Positions 1 to 8,516 are shown, counted from the first letter of the stretch. The stretch: 64,000 bases of DNA from an uncultured Anaerobiospirillum sp. (GCA_944389615.1 CALXNA010000005.1:47671-111670); one strand, 5' to 3'. A program made the numbers and translations. The notes: generated by a model not told the origin, from the sequence alone.

Positions 1-911
1 GCCTCCGTGCCGAAGCTGCGCACCCACGCTAAGAGCTCGGGCTCTGCGGTAGTAGTCAGCTCAAGTTCCAAATCGCCATTGGCCATGTTGCGCATGCGCT
101 GACTCTTCGACCAAGTGCGCTCACGCACGTAGTCGGCTGACTTGCCTGCCTTAAAGTGGATGATGAAGGTACGCGGCTCATGCCACGGCAGGCCAAAGAG
201 ATCATCCTCTGCATCGGAGATGGTGAACTTAAAGTGATCACCGCTTAAGCTGACCTTTTTAATGCGATGGATGGCATAGAAGCTCTGAAAGCGAAAGCTC
301 AGGTCAGGATTGACCGCAGCGCCTAAGACGTAGAGCGCGCCATTCATGCCCGCGATGCGGTGCGGGGCAAAGAGGTGGCGCTTGACCTCGTGATCGCCGG
401 AGGCCTTGTAATCGAGCTTCAAGACCATGCGCTCGTTGATCGCCTGCGTTATGAGCTCGATGTTCTCAAAGTGGGGCGTGTAATCGATATAACCTTTGCT
501 GAAGAAGGCAAAAGGGCGCTCGTGGCGCGGGAAGTTGCTCTCATCGCACAAGAACAGCGCCAGCTTGCGCAGGTCGCGATCGGTGGACTGCAGCATCTGC
601 GTGGGCAAGTACGGCTCGGCCAAGTCGCGGCAAATCTCAAGGTAGCGCAGCTCCCGAACATTGAGCTGCAAGCGTCCGGCGTGGGCCTTCGGAATCAAAC
701 GGAACCAGCGAAACTTACCTTCCTTGCCGGTCTGCAGGCTCTCGCCCATTTCGCGCTCAATCACCGCCGCAAGGCGCAGCACGGTCTGCGACGAGCAGTT
801 GAGCTTTTCGGCTAGATGGAACAGAAACCAACGTTGATCTGACGAAAGCAAAATGCGAAACAGACGCAAAACCTTGTCGGCAGCGGTGCTGTCGGCGTCC
901 TTTTTGACCAT
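1..911 (-). CDS. WYL-domain transcriptional regulator, truncated at the left window edge
   Basis: An open frame of 303 codons runs from an ATG at 911 off the left edge without a stop. The N-terminal part (about residues 10-60, VLRLFRILLSSDQRW then LAEKLNCSSQTVLRLAAVIE) looks like a winged helix-turn-helix. The part after residue 150 (ERMVLKLDYKA, then HLFAPHRIAGMNGALYVLGAA) matches the WYL/YafY-type ligand-sensing fold. Members of this family are DNA-binding regulators, often tied to DNA damage, defence or metabolism; the target here is unknown. A purine-rich stretch (GGAGAGAG) lies about 14 bases upstream of the chosen start, which is a little far. The C-terminus is missing from the window. 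Confidence 0.75.
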   Translation of the reverse strand, partial: MVKKDADSTAADKVLRLFRILLSSDQRWFLFHLAEKLNCSSQTVLRLAAVIEREMGESLQTGKEGKFRWFRLIPKAHAGRLQLNVRELRYLEICRDLAEPYLPTQMLQSTDRDLRKLALFLCDESNFPRHERPFAFFSKGYIDYTPHFENIELITQAINERMVLKLDYKASGDHEVKRHLFAPHRIAGMNGALYVLGAAVNPDLSFRFQSFYAIHRIKKVSLSGDHFKFTISDAEDDLFGLPWHEPRTFIIHFKAGKSADYVRERTWSKSQRMRNMANGDLELELTTTAEPELLAWVRSFGTE

Positions 912-1093
912 GGCAGTAGCCCCTACTCTCTCCAGCGCTCAGATCCAAGGCGCAAGTTTGCTCCACCGCAACCCGTGGCCGCGCAAACTCCCGCACTCAA
1001 AACATCAGGTCAAAGCCGCAACATGTCGCCCCAACTGAGTGCCCTGCAGCGCGCCAAACGCCCGCCCCAAGATCTCATCAGCGGCGGAGTCGC

Positions 1094-1132
1094 CTGACTT
1101 GCCATGGCAGCAACGCTGCCATACTAAGTCAG
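1094..1132. repeat. Long perfect inverted repeat (hairpin) in a 417-bp gene-free stretch
   Basis: CTGACTT (1094-1100) pairs with AAGTCAG (1126-1132), and ATGGCAG (1104-1110) pairs with CTGCCAT (1116-1122), with a 3/3 internal loop and a 5-base apical loop. It lies between the start of the WYL gene (911) and the stop of the zinc-ribbon gene (1329). No convincing T-tract follows on either strand, so a terminator is not clear; a regulator binding site or REP-like element is possible. I see no gene in 912-1328. Confidence 0.55.
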
Positions 1133-1328
1133 TTTGAAAGCCGCAACCTCGCAATACTAGCAAAAAAGAAAAAGCGTATCTATGATTTTCTTCACACAAG
1201 TGCTTAGAACCTGCGTTTTAGCCCCAAAACGGGCAAGTTCCGCCGCTCGCACTACCGAGGCGCAGGGCCCAATGCGCAAGGCCCGGCCTCAAACACGAGC
1301 GCGCAGCAGCGCCCCGGGCTTGACCTGC

Positions 1329-1490
1329 TTACATGACAGGAACCGTGAACTTATGACCACAGTCCCGGCAGGTAAAGGTCACGGTGTCTTGTTGCCTTTG
1401 CGTCAGCAGCTTCTTTAACTGGTAAAGCACCGAGTTCCTTGGGGTGAGCGTGACCTTGACGTTTGAAGAGCCGCAATGAGGACATTCCAT
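1329..1490 (-). CDS. Small zinc-ribbon protein (53 aa)
   Basis: Starting at the ATG at 1490 gives a 53-residue protein with CPHCG near the N-terminus and CRDCGHKF near the C-terminus. This is a four-cysteine zinc ribbon with about 35 residues between the two knuckles. A strong ribosome site (AAGGAGG) lies just upstream of this ATG, which is why I prefer it over the longer open frame that continues to 1793. Zinc ribbons of this type bind nucleic acid or proteins; nothing more specific can be said. No operon partner is evident. Confidence 0.6.
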   Translation of the reverse strand: MECPHCGSSNVKVTLTPRNSVLYQLKKLLTQRQQDTVTFTCRDCGHKFTVPVM

Positions 1491-1937
1491 AAGCCCCCTC
1501 CTTACTAGTTCCAACAACTGAGAGGATGGTAACCGACCACTTTTCCAGCATTCGGAACTCAAAATGCGCGCGCCAAGAATCTTCGCCGCGATCCTCCACT
1601 GGGAACCTCCGGCGCAGGTCAAGGCGAAGGCCCTGACCGTCCCCGCACGGCAGTGACAAGGGCAGGGCGCTCGGCACACCAAGGTCAAGGGGGCCCAAGC
1701 TGAAGGCAGGACACCACTGTTAAGTATGGGACGGCACTCTCCGTCGGATCCCGCCGCACTTCCCACGCCCAGAGAAAGGGAGATGCCGCTCATGCGGCAA
1801 GGTGGAGAAATGAAGAGGGGTTAAGGCGTTTACGGGCACGCTTGCTGTGATGTTAAGCGCCCTTGTGAAGCTCAAAAGGTGACAGCGTGAGGCAGCGCAC
1901 CGGTCTGTGAGCGGGGGCTTAAGGCGGTGGGCGGCCG
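1491..1937. other. Gene-free stretch between the zinc-ribbon gene and the YkgJ-family gene
   Basis: About 450 bp. An open frame upstream of the zinc-ribbon start has no family-like sequence and no ribosome site, so I treat it as non-coding. No clear promoter, repeat or terminator was recognised. Confidence 0.4.
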
Positions 1938-2276
1938 TTAGGAAGCTGGGAACTTGTCAGGCAGTTGCTGCAGGTAGCGACAGCCTGCGCAGAGAAGCTT
2001 GAGGTACTCCTCGTAGCTCAGCTGGCTCTTGAAGAAGTGCTCGTAGCCCTCGTCGACCCGGCATTTGAGCGGGCGCTGCTCATAGCAGGTGCACAGATGC
2101 GTCTTGGCATCGTAATAGCGGCAGACGCCATGACCGTTATCAAGGTCAGCATAAAGCTCCCCAAAGGCTTCCAAGTGCGAGCAGCACGCGCCACACTTTG
2201 AGCACTCAAAGGCACCGCCCGCTTGGTGCACCTGCGCGTTTGGATGAGAGTCGGAATGAGAGTTGTGACTTGCCAT
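1938..2276 (-). CDS. YkgJ-family cysteine-cluster protein (112 aa)
   Basis: The protein carries the family signature of clustered cysteines: FECSKCGACC (residues about 23-32), CRYYD, CTCYEQRPLKCR and a distal CAGC. This is the UPF0153/YkgJ-type Fe-S or zinc binding fold, found as small cytoplasmic proteins of unknown role. The N-terminus is His/Ser-rich (MASHNSHSDSH). The ATG at 2276 is preceded by GGGGATG. It stands alone, with no obvious operon partner. Confidence 0.8.
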   Translation of the reverse strand: MASHNSHSDSHPNAQVHQAGGAFECSKCGACCSHLEAFGELYADLDNGHGVCRYYDAKTHLCTCYEQRPLKCRVDEGYEHFFKSQLSYEEYLKLLCAGCRYLQQLPDKFPAS

Positions 2277-2669
2277 GAAGACATCCCCTAAAACCTGCTC
2301 GGCAGCGCCGCGCTATGAAGGCCATGCACGCCCTGCGAGCCGTGCCATCATGCCACAGCACGGTTCCATTTTGAGGATGGAAGCTCCGCGCGCAGGCTAT
2401 AAGCTTAGGCAACTCAAGGCAGGGCACGGCAAGCAGCCTCCCAAGGCGGCCTTCCCTACAGAGCTCACGCCTTAAGCTGATTAGGCGCAGGTCTGTCATA
2501 AGCTAAGAAGGCGTGGAGGTTAGGCTGGATGAGTGATGGATGGGCCTTCGTGAAGTGGGGCGCGGGTGGTGGCGAAGTTTTGGGGACATGCCCCCCAAAT
2601 GATGGGGTTGAGCAAGGTTGGCTTATATATCGCAGCGCGGGGCGGCGCGGAAGATTTTGCAAAAAATCC
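2277..2669. other. Gene-free stretch upstream of the tRNA promoter
   Basis: Roughly 390 bp between the YkgJ-family gene and the tRNA promoter. Short open frames exist on both strands but have no ribosome sites or recognisable sequence. Nothing further seen. Confidence 0.4.
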
Positions 2670-2698
2670 TTTACGGCGATCACAGCTTTTGCTAGAAT
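2670..2698 (+). promoter_or_regulatory. Sigma-70 promoter of the tRNA-Thr gene
   Basis: TTTACG (2670-2675) and TAGAAT (2693-2698) are separated by 17 bp. A GC-rich discriminator (GCGCCCG) follows, as is typical of stringently controlled stable-RNA promoters. It lies about 60 bp upstream of the mature tRNA 5' end. Confidence 0.75.
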
Positions 2699-2756
2699 AG
2701 CGCCCGTTCTCAGGAAGGGGCCTACGGCAGTCTTCGCGAGGACAGCATCTTTGAGT

Positions 2757-2832
2757 GCTGGATTAGCTCAGTCGGTAGAGCAGTTGATTCGTAATCAAAA
2801 GGTCGCAAGTTCGATTCTTGTATCCAGCACCA
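2757..2832 (+). tRNA. tRNA-Thr, anticodon CGU, with encoded CCA
   Basis: The 76-nt sequence folds as a cloverleaf. The acceptor stem is GCTGGAT/ATCCAGC, the D-arm GCTC…GAGC, and the anticodon arm has loop TTCGTAA (anticodon CGT at its centre). The T-arm contains GTTCGATTC, and the gene ends in an encoded ACCA. It closely resembles enterobacterial tRNA-Thr(CGU), which reads ACG codons. Confidence 0.95.
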
Positions 2833-2847
2833 GGACGTTTTAGGCGC

Positions 2848-2873
2848 AGGCATCCACGGGATGCTTGTTTTTT
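2848..2873 (+). terminator. Rho-independent terminator after tRNA-Thr
   Basis: GCATCC (2850-2855), loop ACG, GGATGC (2859-2864), followed by TTGTTTTTT. It directly follows the tRNA and ends a monocistronic transcript. Confidence 0.85.
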
Positions 2874-3141
2874 ACCTAAAACTCCATTATATCTCCCCAA
2901 CCTACCTTACCCCGCTCAGGCGCATCTCCGTCGTAGTCACCACTGCCCGCAACCGGTGGTCAAGCCGGAATAGACAGATCTGCCCGCCCCACCATCAAGG
3001 CCCAGCTCCGATGGAGCCATCACACAAACCTTCGCCATGAACGAGCGCAGGCCGCGCCCGCGGCGGTTTAACATTGGTCGCAAGCACGGCCCTTAGCGCC
3101 GCCCACGGCGTGCCTCCGCGGCCTTGTGCCATGGCCGCGGC

Positions 3142-3708
3142 TCACGAGAACACGCCATCCTGCTTAAAACGAACTAATGGCGCGAAGATCTCCGCGAGGA
3201 GCTTTCTATCATCCGAATCAGCATCCTGCTGATACAGCTCAATGCCTGCCAGCTTGAGCTCCCAGATCAAGCACCAAGCCCATGCCATGATATAAGTAGT
3301 TTTAGCGATGAACTTCGGATTAGCTAAGTCAGACTCATCAATCGTATCGGCAGACAACAAGTTCTTGTGTTCGCGCAGGTACTCCACCATCTTCTGCGCC
3401 CGCGCCTTTTGCACTTTAGCTGAGCTGTACGCATGCTCAATGGGCGCGTTAAAGATCTGGATCCCCTTGCGCTCCAGCTCTTCTTTAAGCTCGAAGTAAA
3501 GCTCGTGATATGCTCTAAAATCTTGAAAAAGAGGATTGTCAAGAGTGCCATCGGAGAGCATCTTCGCAACTTTTTCCTTGTCGGATTCCCAAGGGATCAA
3601 GTCGGGGTTAGCTAACATGCGCTCGACCAGCTTCTTGCCGAGGGCGCGCAGCTTAGCCCTCTCTTCTGGGGACTTATCAAAATACAGATCATTGGGGAAG
3701 CTAATCAT
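3142..3708 (-). CDS. Hypothetical protein (188 aa), unrecognised
   Basis: I do not recognise a family. From the ATG at 3708 (preceded by GAGGA) the product starts MISFPNDLYFDKSPEERAKL and is mostly charged and helical, with Lys/Glu-rich stretches (ELKEELERKG, KVQKARAQKMVEYLREHKN). A more hydrophobic Trp-rich segment lies near residue 145 (TYIMAWAWCLIWELKLAG). There is no signal peptide. The open frame continues upstream to 4050, but that part looks like non-coding read-through. The neighbours (tRNA on one side, LacI regulator on the other) give no functional hint. Confidence 0.5.
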   Translation of the reverse strand: MISFPNDLYFDKSPEERAKLRALGKKLVERMLANPDLIPWESDKEKVAKMLSDGTLDNPLFQDFRAYHELYFELKEELERKGIQIFNAPIEHAYSSAKVQKARAQKMVEYLREHKNLLSADTIDESDLANPKFIAKTTYIMAWAWCLIWELKLAGIELYQQDADSDDRKLLAEIFAPLVRFKQDGVFS

Positions 3709-4046
3709 AAACCAGTCCTCATGACAGGAAGGTGATAACGGTTGCCTTGCCGCGCAGAGTTCAGTGCTGTTGAGCATGCGCAGTCCGAAGCGCTTAGCAG
3801 TGACACCAGCAGCCACCGCTATCGCAAGGTGAAAGTTCGCGCGGTTGGTTGCTATGGCTTTAGTACCATCACAAGGTGAACGTTTAGCCAAAAGCATGCC
3901 GACAGCACTTTCACCGCCCAAAGCGGGACGGGCCGCGGCGTCTAATCCGAGCTCCGCGCTCTGCCGCAGGTCATTGAGTGAGGCGCGCGCGGCAGACCTG
4001 AGGTACGTTCTGGCGCACCAAGCTGACGTCTCCTGCGCGCAATCAG
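3709..4046. other. Gap between the orphan gene and the LacI-family gene
   Basis: About 340 bp. It is open in the frame of the orphan gene, but the sequence is Ala/Arg-rich and unlike a protein family. No promoter or repeat was recognised. Confidence 0.35.
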
Positions 4047-5171
4047 TCACTCCGGGGTGGACTGATCAACAGGCAGCCCCAGCGTCGAGGCCCGCGCGAT
4101 CAGCTCAGGCTCAAGTTCGCAGCAGTCAAGGGCACTGCCAGCGAAGGGATCGCGCAGGAGCCAAAAGGCGCGCTGCGCCATCTGGGCAATGGGCTGGGTG
4201 ACGCTGGTGATGCCGAGCAAGTAGGACAGATAGGTGTTGTCGCAGCTGATGATGGCCACGTCTTGCGGCACCTTCAGGCCGCGCTCGGAGAGCTCGCGCA
4301 GCAGACGCACGGCAAAGATGTCGTTGTACACCCACAAGGCAAGGCGCTGCTGCGGCTCTGAGGGCGCGGGGTGCTCAGGCCAATCACGTAACTGAGCCAT
4401 ACTTTGGATTGAGGCCAGCTTCAGCTTACATTGGTGCATGTCCTCAAGCGCAATGAGGAGCTGGTCGACGATCGCGCTGACCTGCTGCGAGAGCAGCTCG
4501 TTATTGGAGGTCACGTCCTCGCAAATGCCCTTGGGCACCTCAAAGATCAGCTCCGCAGGCACCGCAACATTGACCAGCGCGCAATAGTCTGTGAGGACGG
4601 AGCGCTTTTCGACGTCCACATTATCTTGGCATACCATCCCAAGGCAGGTAAAGCCCTGCTCAGCGCAGTGCTGGGCGATGAGGCGCATGCCTGCGCGGTA
4701 GTCCACCAAGACCGAGTGCAAGAACTTCGAGCGCAGGGTCAGGCTCACCGCAGCGATGCCCGCACGCTGCAACAGCGGCACTAAGTTCGCCTCGTTGACA
4801 GTCGGTACCCAGAGCAGTCCCTGCACCCCGAGCTTGATAAAGGCCTGCACCGCCGCCGCCTCGCGCTCGGGCAGGTTGAGGTGAGTCTTGATCATCAGCT
4901 CGAGCCCGGCGTAGGCCGCTTCTTGCTCGAGGGTCATCACCAATTGGCTAAAGTGCGGATTGGTCAGATTGGGCACGATACAGCCCAACAGGCCGCTCTT
5001 CTTGCCGGTGATGGTGGTCTCGCCCTTGTTGGGAAGGTAGTTGAGCTCGTCCATCGCCGCATGCACGCGCCCCCGCAGCTCTGCCTTGACCCGCGGGTTG
5101 TTGTTGATCACCCGCGATACCGTCGCAGTGGAAACGCCCGCCTTGCGGGCAACGTCGCGTAAATTGGCCAT
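4047..5171 (-). CDS. LacI-family regulator of the adjacent GPH/GH91 locus (374 aa)
   Basis: Residues 2-50 are a canonical LacI helix-turn-helix with hinge (LRDVARKAGVSTATVSRVIN). The rest is a periplasmic-binding-protein-like sugar-sensing domain (GLLGCIVPNLTNPHFSQLV; SCDNTYLSYLLGITSVTQP). I chose the ATG at 5171 because GGGAGGGAGAG lies directly upstream; the longer frame starting at 5195 lacks this. The gene is divergent from the GPH symporter and GH91 genes, so local control of that operon is the obvious inference. The effector is probably the transported fructose-type sugar, but that is not shown. Confidence 0.85.
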   Translation of the reverse strand: MANLRDVARKAGVSTATVSRVINNNPRVKAELRGRVHAAMDELNYLPNKGETTITGKKSGLLGCIVPNLTNPHFSQLVMTLEQEAAYAGLELMIKTHLNLPEREAAAVQAFIKLGVQGLLWVPTVNEANLVPLLQRAGIAAVSLTLRSKFLHSVLVDYRAGMRLIAQHCAEQGFTCLGMVCQDNVDVEKRSVLTDYCALVNVAVPAELIFEVPKGICEDVTSNNELLSQQVSAIVDQLLIALEDMHQCKLKLASIQSMAQLRDWPEHPAPSEPQQRLALWVYNDIFAVRLLRELSERGLKVPQDVAIISCDNTYLSYLLGITSVTQPIAQMAQRAFWLLRDPFAGSALDCCELEPELIARASTLGLPVDQSTPE

Positions 5172-5364
5172 GCTCTCCCTCCCTTGCTGTCCCATAGTCT
5201 CACCGCAAGGTACCTCCTACGTCAACACCATGCTGCGCACAGTCCTACTACAGCCGCCCGTTCTCGCTGAGAACGGCCCACCCGCGCACGTGGCGTGGCG
5301 CCGGTAACAGCGCGGCTCTGAGCAAAAAGTTTTGCCCCAAAAGCGAGCAAATGGCTTATTCAAG

Positions 5365-5390
5365 CTGATCGTTATGTGATGTTGATCAGG
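5365..5390 (+). promoter_or_regulatory. Inverted repeat overlapping a second CRP-like site upstream of the symporter promoter
   Basis: CTGATC (5365-5370) and GATCAG (5384-5389) form a perfect inverted repeat with 13 bases between. Overlapping it, TGTGA-N6-TCAGG (5375-5390) is a partial CRP-type site centred about 78 bp before the predicted start. It could bind the LacI-family protein, CRP, or both. Confidence 0.4.
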
Positions 5391-5411
5391 GATCCATGAA
5401 ACAAAAGTACA

Positions 5412-5454
5412 CGTGATAAAGCTCACAAACCACCCCAGAGGGCATTCCTATAAT
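5412..5454 (+). promoter_or_regulatory. CRP-dependent-looking promoter (class II geometry) of the symporter/GH91 operon
   Basis: CGTGA-N6-TCACA (5412-5427) matches the CRP consensus at nine of ten core positions. A perfect TATAAT lies at 5449-5454, which predicts a start near 5461. The CRP site is then centred about 41.5 bp upstream, the classic class II activator position, and no good -35 is visible, as expected there. GCATT…AATGC flanks the -10 (5442-5456) and might be an operator half-site pair. Confidence 0.6.
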
Positions 5455-5597
5455 GCGCCCATACCAACTGCAGTGGTGTGATCACGAGCCCTCCTCTGGG
5501 AGGCTCACTGAACTTGAGCGCTCATCTGCCCACCTTGGGCTTTCCCCGCCTCTTGGCTCCCAAGAGGTGCAACTTGAGGTGTCTTTGGAGGTGTCCA

Positions 5598-6980
5598 ATG
5601 TCTGAGATGGCACACAACGCTGCGTTTGCAAAACTCCGGCTGACGGAGAAGATCGGCTACGGCATGGGCGATGCCGGTTCCTGCATCGTCTGGAGCATGC
5701 TCTCGCTCTATCTTACTTGGTTCTACACCGACGTGTTCGGCCTTGAGCCGCAGATCGTCGCCACCTTGTTCTTAGTGATCCGCATTGTCGATGCCTTCAC
5801 TGACCCCATCATGGGCGCTATCTGCGACCGCACCGTCAGCCGCTACGGCAAGTTTCGCCCGTGGCTCTTGTGGATGGCCGTCCCTTATGGCTTAGGTGCC
5901 ATTGTCATGTTCTCAACCCCAGACTTGGGGCCGACGGGCAAGATCATCTATGCCTACCTGACCTACCTCTTGATGTCGCTCATCTACACCGCGATCAACA
6001 TTCCGTATTGCTCGGTGGCCGGAGTCATCACGCTCAACGAGCGCGAGCGCATGTCCTGCCTGTCGTGGCGCTTCTTTTTGAACGGCTTGGCCACGCTCAT
6101 CGTCTCCTCCTCGATCCTGCCCCTATCGGACTTGTTGGGCTCGGGCGATCGCGCGCAGGGCATGCAGTACGCCATGATCATCTTGGGCGCTGGCGCCACC
6201 GTAATGTTCTTGTTCTGCTTTAGCGCCATCCGCGAGCGCGTCCCGGCCCCTAAGACCGATGGTTCGCTCAAGCAAGACCTCAAGGCCATCGTCCACAATG
6301 ACCAGTGGCTCTTGATGATCGCTATCACCTTCGTCAACGTATTCCCGGCCTTCACCCGCGGTGCCGTCACCATCTACTACGCCACCTATGTGATGCAAGC
6401 CTCGGTCGCCTTCATCACCTTCTTTATGGCCTTGGGCGTGGCCTGCAATATGGTGGGCAGCGTCATTGCTAAGCCGCTGACTGACCGCTTTGATAAGGTA
6501 GTCCTGTTCCGCATCATCAACCTGATCTTAGGCGTGCTCTCGCTTCTGCTCTACTTCGTTGATCCGAACTCCTTAGTGCCGCTTTTAGCCTTGTTCATCG
6601 TGATCAACATCCTGCACTTGGTGCAATCAGGCCCGATCCTGTGGGCCATGATGTCCGATGTCGACGAGTATGGCGAGTGGAAGCTGCACCGTCGTCTCAC
6701 CGGTATCTCCTTTGCCGGTAACCTCTTCATGCTCAAGTTAGGCCTTGCCATCGCCGGTTCCTTGGTGGCTGCCATCTTGGCTTACACCGGCTATGTCGCC
6801 AATGAACCCCAGCAAAACGAAGCCACGCTGCAGGGCATCATCATCACCTTCAGCCTGATTCCGATGGGCTGCTACTTCCTCAGCGCCCTCATGGTTCACT
6901 TCTTCAAGCTCAAGCAAGACTTCCTGAACCAAATCAAGCGTGACCTCACCGCCCGCGCCCAACAAACTGCGCAGCACTAA
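5598..6980 (+). CDS. GPH-family sugar:cation symporter (460 aa)
   Basis: The product has about 12 membrane segments and the glycoside-pentoside-hexuronide (MelB/YicJ type) signatures: KIGYGMGDAG at the N-terminus, RIVDAFTDPIMGAICDRT (the conserved Asp-containing cation/sugar motif) and GKFRPWLLW in the loop 2-3 region. The start at 5598 has GGAGGTG upstream and gives a family-typical length; the frame is open further upstream but without a ribosome site. It is followed 111 bp later by the GH91 gene in the same direction, and is divergent from a LacI regulator. The inferred role is uptake of the GH91 substrate across the inner membrane. Unlike the galactose-locus paralogue at 16921-18816 it has no EIIA domain. 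Confidence 0.9.
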   Translation: MSEMAHNAAFAKLRLTEKIGYGMGDAGSCIVWSMLSLYLTWFYTDVFGLEPQIVATLFLVIRIVDAFTDPIMGAICDRTVSRYGKFRPWLLWMAVPYGLGAIVMFSTPDLGPTGKIIYAYLTYLLMSLIYTAINIPYCSVAGVITLNERERMSCLSWRFFLNGLATLIVSSSILPLSDLLGSGDRAQGMQYAMIILGAGATVMFLFCFSAIRERVPAPKTDGSLKQDLKAIVHNDQWLLMIAITFVNVFPAFTRGAVTIYYATYVMQASVAFITFFMALGVACNMVGSVIAKPLTDRFDKVVLFRIINLILGVLSLLLYFVDPNSLVPLLALFIVINILHLVQSGPILWAMMSDVDEYGEWKLHRRLTGISFAGNLFMLKLGLAIAGSLVAAILAYTGYVANEPQQNEATLQGIIITFSLIPMGCYFLSALMVHFFKLKQDFLNQIKRDLTARAQQTAQH

Positions 6981-7091
6981 GCCGCCACCCCATAAGGCTA
7001 CGCACTTTCAGTGGGGCCGCGCCCCAACCCAACCCGATTCTCTCCGCTGCGCCGCACAGCATAAGGTGCGGCCGACCTAAGGAAACGCATT

Positions 7092-8450
7092 ATGCACAGT
7101 CACAACTTCTACGATGTAACCGTCTGGGCCGCCGAGCATCAGCTGGATGTCTTTGCGGACATCGGCGCCGTCATCAACGCCATCATCGCCGAGATCAAAC
7201 AGCGCCAAGCGCAGGTCGACGTCAAGGACGGCGGCAAGCCGGGCGCCACCATCTTCATCCCGGCCGGTGACTACCACCTCAAGACCCAAGCCGTCATTGA
7301 CGTCAGCTACCTCAAGATCGTCGGTACCGGCCACGGCTTTACCTCCTCGTCCATCCGCTTCAATACTACGCCCGATGAGATCAAGCACTGGCACGAGGTA
7401 TGGCCCGGCGGCAGCCGCATCATTAACGACCTGCCGGGCAACCAAGCAGACGAAGCCCAAGGCGCCGCCATCTTGGTCGAGCGCAGCGGCAATCCACGCT
7501 TGAGCTCGCTGGAGTTTGAAAACTTCTGCATCGATGGCCTGCACTTTGTGGCTGATGCCTCCGGTCGCCCCGATGTTGAAAACACCTACGAAAACGGCAA
7601 AACCGGCATCTACATCGCAAGCGCCAATGACTCTACCCGCATTACTGCCATGGGCGTGGTCTATTGCGAGCATGGCATCACCATCTGCGATGCTGACGCC
7701 CTCACCATCGACAATAACTTCATCGCCGAGTGCGGCAACTGCATCGAGCTGCGCGGCAGCGGTCAAGCCTCGAAGATCGCCAACAACCTCATAGGTGCCG
7801 GTTACAAGGGCTACAGCATCTACGCCTGCAACTTCGGCGGCCTGCTCATTGCGGCCAACAACATCTTCCCGCGCGGCAAGAGCTCCATTCACTTAAGCCA
7901 TGTCACCCGCTCCAACATCACCTCCAATCGCCTGCACTCGTTCTACCCGGGCATGCTGATTTTGGATCAGGGCAGCTCCGAGAACTTGGTCGAAGGCAAC
8001 CACCTCTTACGTGATCACGAGCCGTGGGCCCCGATGCAAGATTACGACAACGGCTTAAAAGACAACTTTGGCATGGTGGTCATCTCCGGCGACAACAACT
8101 CGGTCATCGCCAACCACCTATCCCAATGCATCGATGCCCAATACCTCAAGTTCCCAGCAGGAAGCGACCCACGCCCGGTCGCAATCAAGGTACAAGCAGG
8201 CAGCGGCAACTTCATCGCCACCAACCACATTGTGGGCACCACCACGCAGACCGCGGAGAGCAAGGCTTTAGCCAGCGCCTGCTTTAACACCCAAGTGGCC
8301 GCCCTCTTAACCACGCAGCAGCTGCAAGCACTCCCGATGCTCCATGTGGTCGTCACCGCTGAGGCCTGCGCCAACACCGTCTTAGACTGCGGCCGCGCCG
8401 AGGAGCTGAGCATCGACCTCAGCGCCAACACGGTACGCGCCCTGCCATAA
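7092..8450 (+). CDS. GH91-family enzyme, probably an intracellular difructose-anhydride hydrolase (452 aa)
   Basis: The sequence resembles inulin fructotransferases and difructose-anhydride-III hydrolases of GH91: YDVTVWAAEH near the start, INAIIAEIKQRQ, FIPAGDY, NGKTGI, NNFIAECGNCIEL and SNRLHSFYPGML, in a right-handed beta-helix pattern. Asp202 and Glu213 are 11 residues apart, as are the catalytic Asp/Glu pair described for the family. Inulin fructotransferases are normally secreted. This protein starts MHSHNFYDVT with no signal peptide and follows a sugar symporter, which favours the hydrolase that opens imported difructose anhydrides to inulobiose or fructose. Which anhydride (I or III) cannot be told by eye. 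AAGGA lies about 10 bp before the ATG. Confidence 0.8.
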   Translation: MHSHNFYDVTVWAAEHQLDVFADIGAVINAIIAEIKQRQAQVDVKDGGKPGATIFIPAGDYHLKTQAVIDVSYLKIVGTGHGFTSSSIRFNTTPDEIKHWHEVWPGGSRIINDLPGNQADEAQGAAILVERSGNPRLSSLEFENFCIDGLHFVADASGRPDVENTYENGKTGIYIASANDSTRITAMGVVYCEHGITICDADALTIDNNFIAECGNCIELRGSGQASKIANNLIGAGYKGYSIYACNFGGLLIAANNIFPRGKSSIHLSHVTRSNITSNRLHSFYPGMLILDQGSSENLVEGNHLLRDHEPWAPMQDYDNGLKDNFGMVVISGDNNSVIANHLSQCIDAQYLKFPAGSDPRPVAIKVQAGSGNFIATNHIVGTTTQTAESKALASACFNTQVAALLTTQQLQALPMLHVVVTAEACANTVLDCGRAEELSIDLSANTVRALP

Positions 8451-8474
8451 CCCCATACACCTCAGAACTAACTC

Positions 8475-8509
8475 AAGCCCGCATGCTGCCACCGGCATGG
8501 GGGCTTTTT
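8475..8509 (+). terminator. Rho-independent terminator after the GH91 gene
   Basis: AAGCCC and CATGC in the left arm pair with GCATG and GGGCTT in the right arm (one G/G mismatch), followed by TTTTT. It is placed 25 bp after the stop codon and ends the symporter/GH91 operon. Confidence 0.75.
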
Positions 8510-8516
8510 GCGCCAG

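Noticed and set aside
360..815. Open frame of 151 codons on the plus strand
   Set aside because: It is antisense to the WYL regulator, whose own frame shows clear domain sequence.
1491..1793. N-terminal extension of the zinc-ribbon protein
   Set aside because: The sequence before the ATG at 1490 is not protein-like and a strong ribosome site precedes the short start.
3709..4050. N-terminal extension of the orphan gene
   Set aside because: Ala/Arg-rich read-through without a ribosome site; GAGGA supports the start at 3708.
7077..7892. 271-codon frame on the minus strand
   Set aside because: Antisense to the GH91 gene, with the Val/Asp/Gly-rich composition typical of mirror frames in GC-rich genes.
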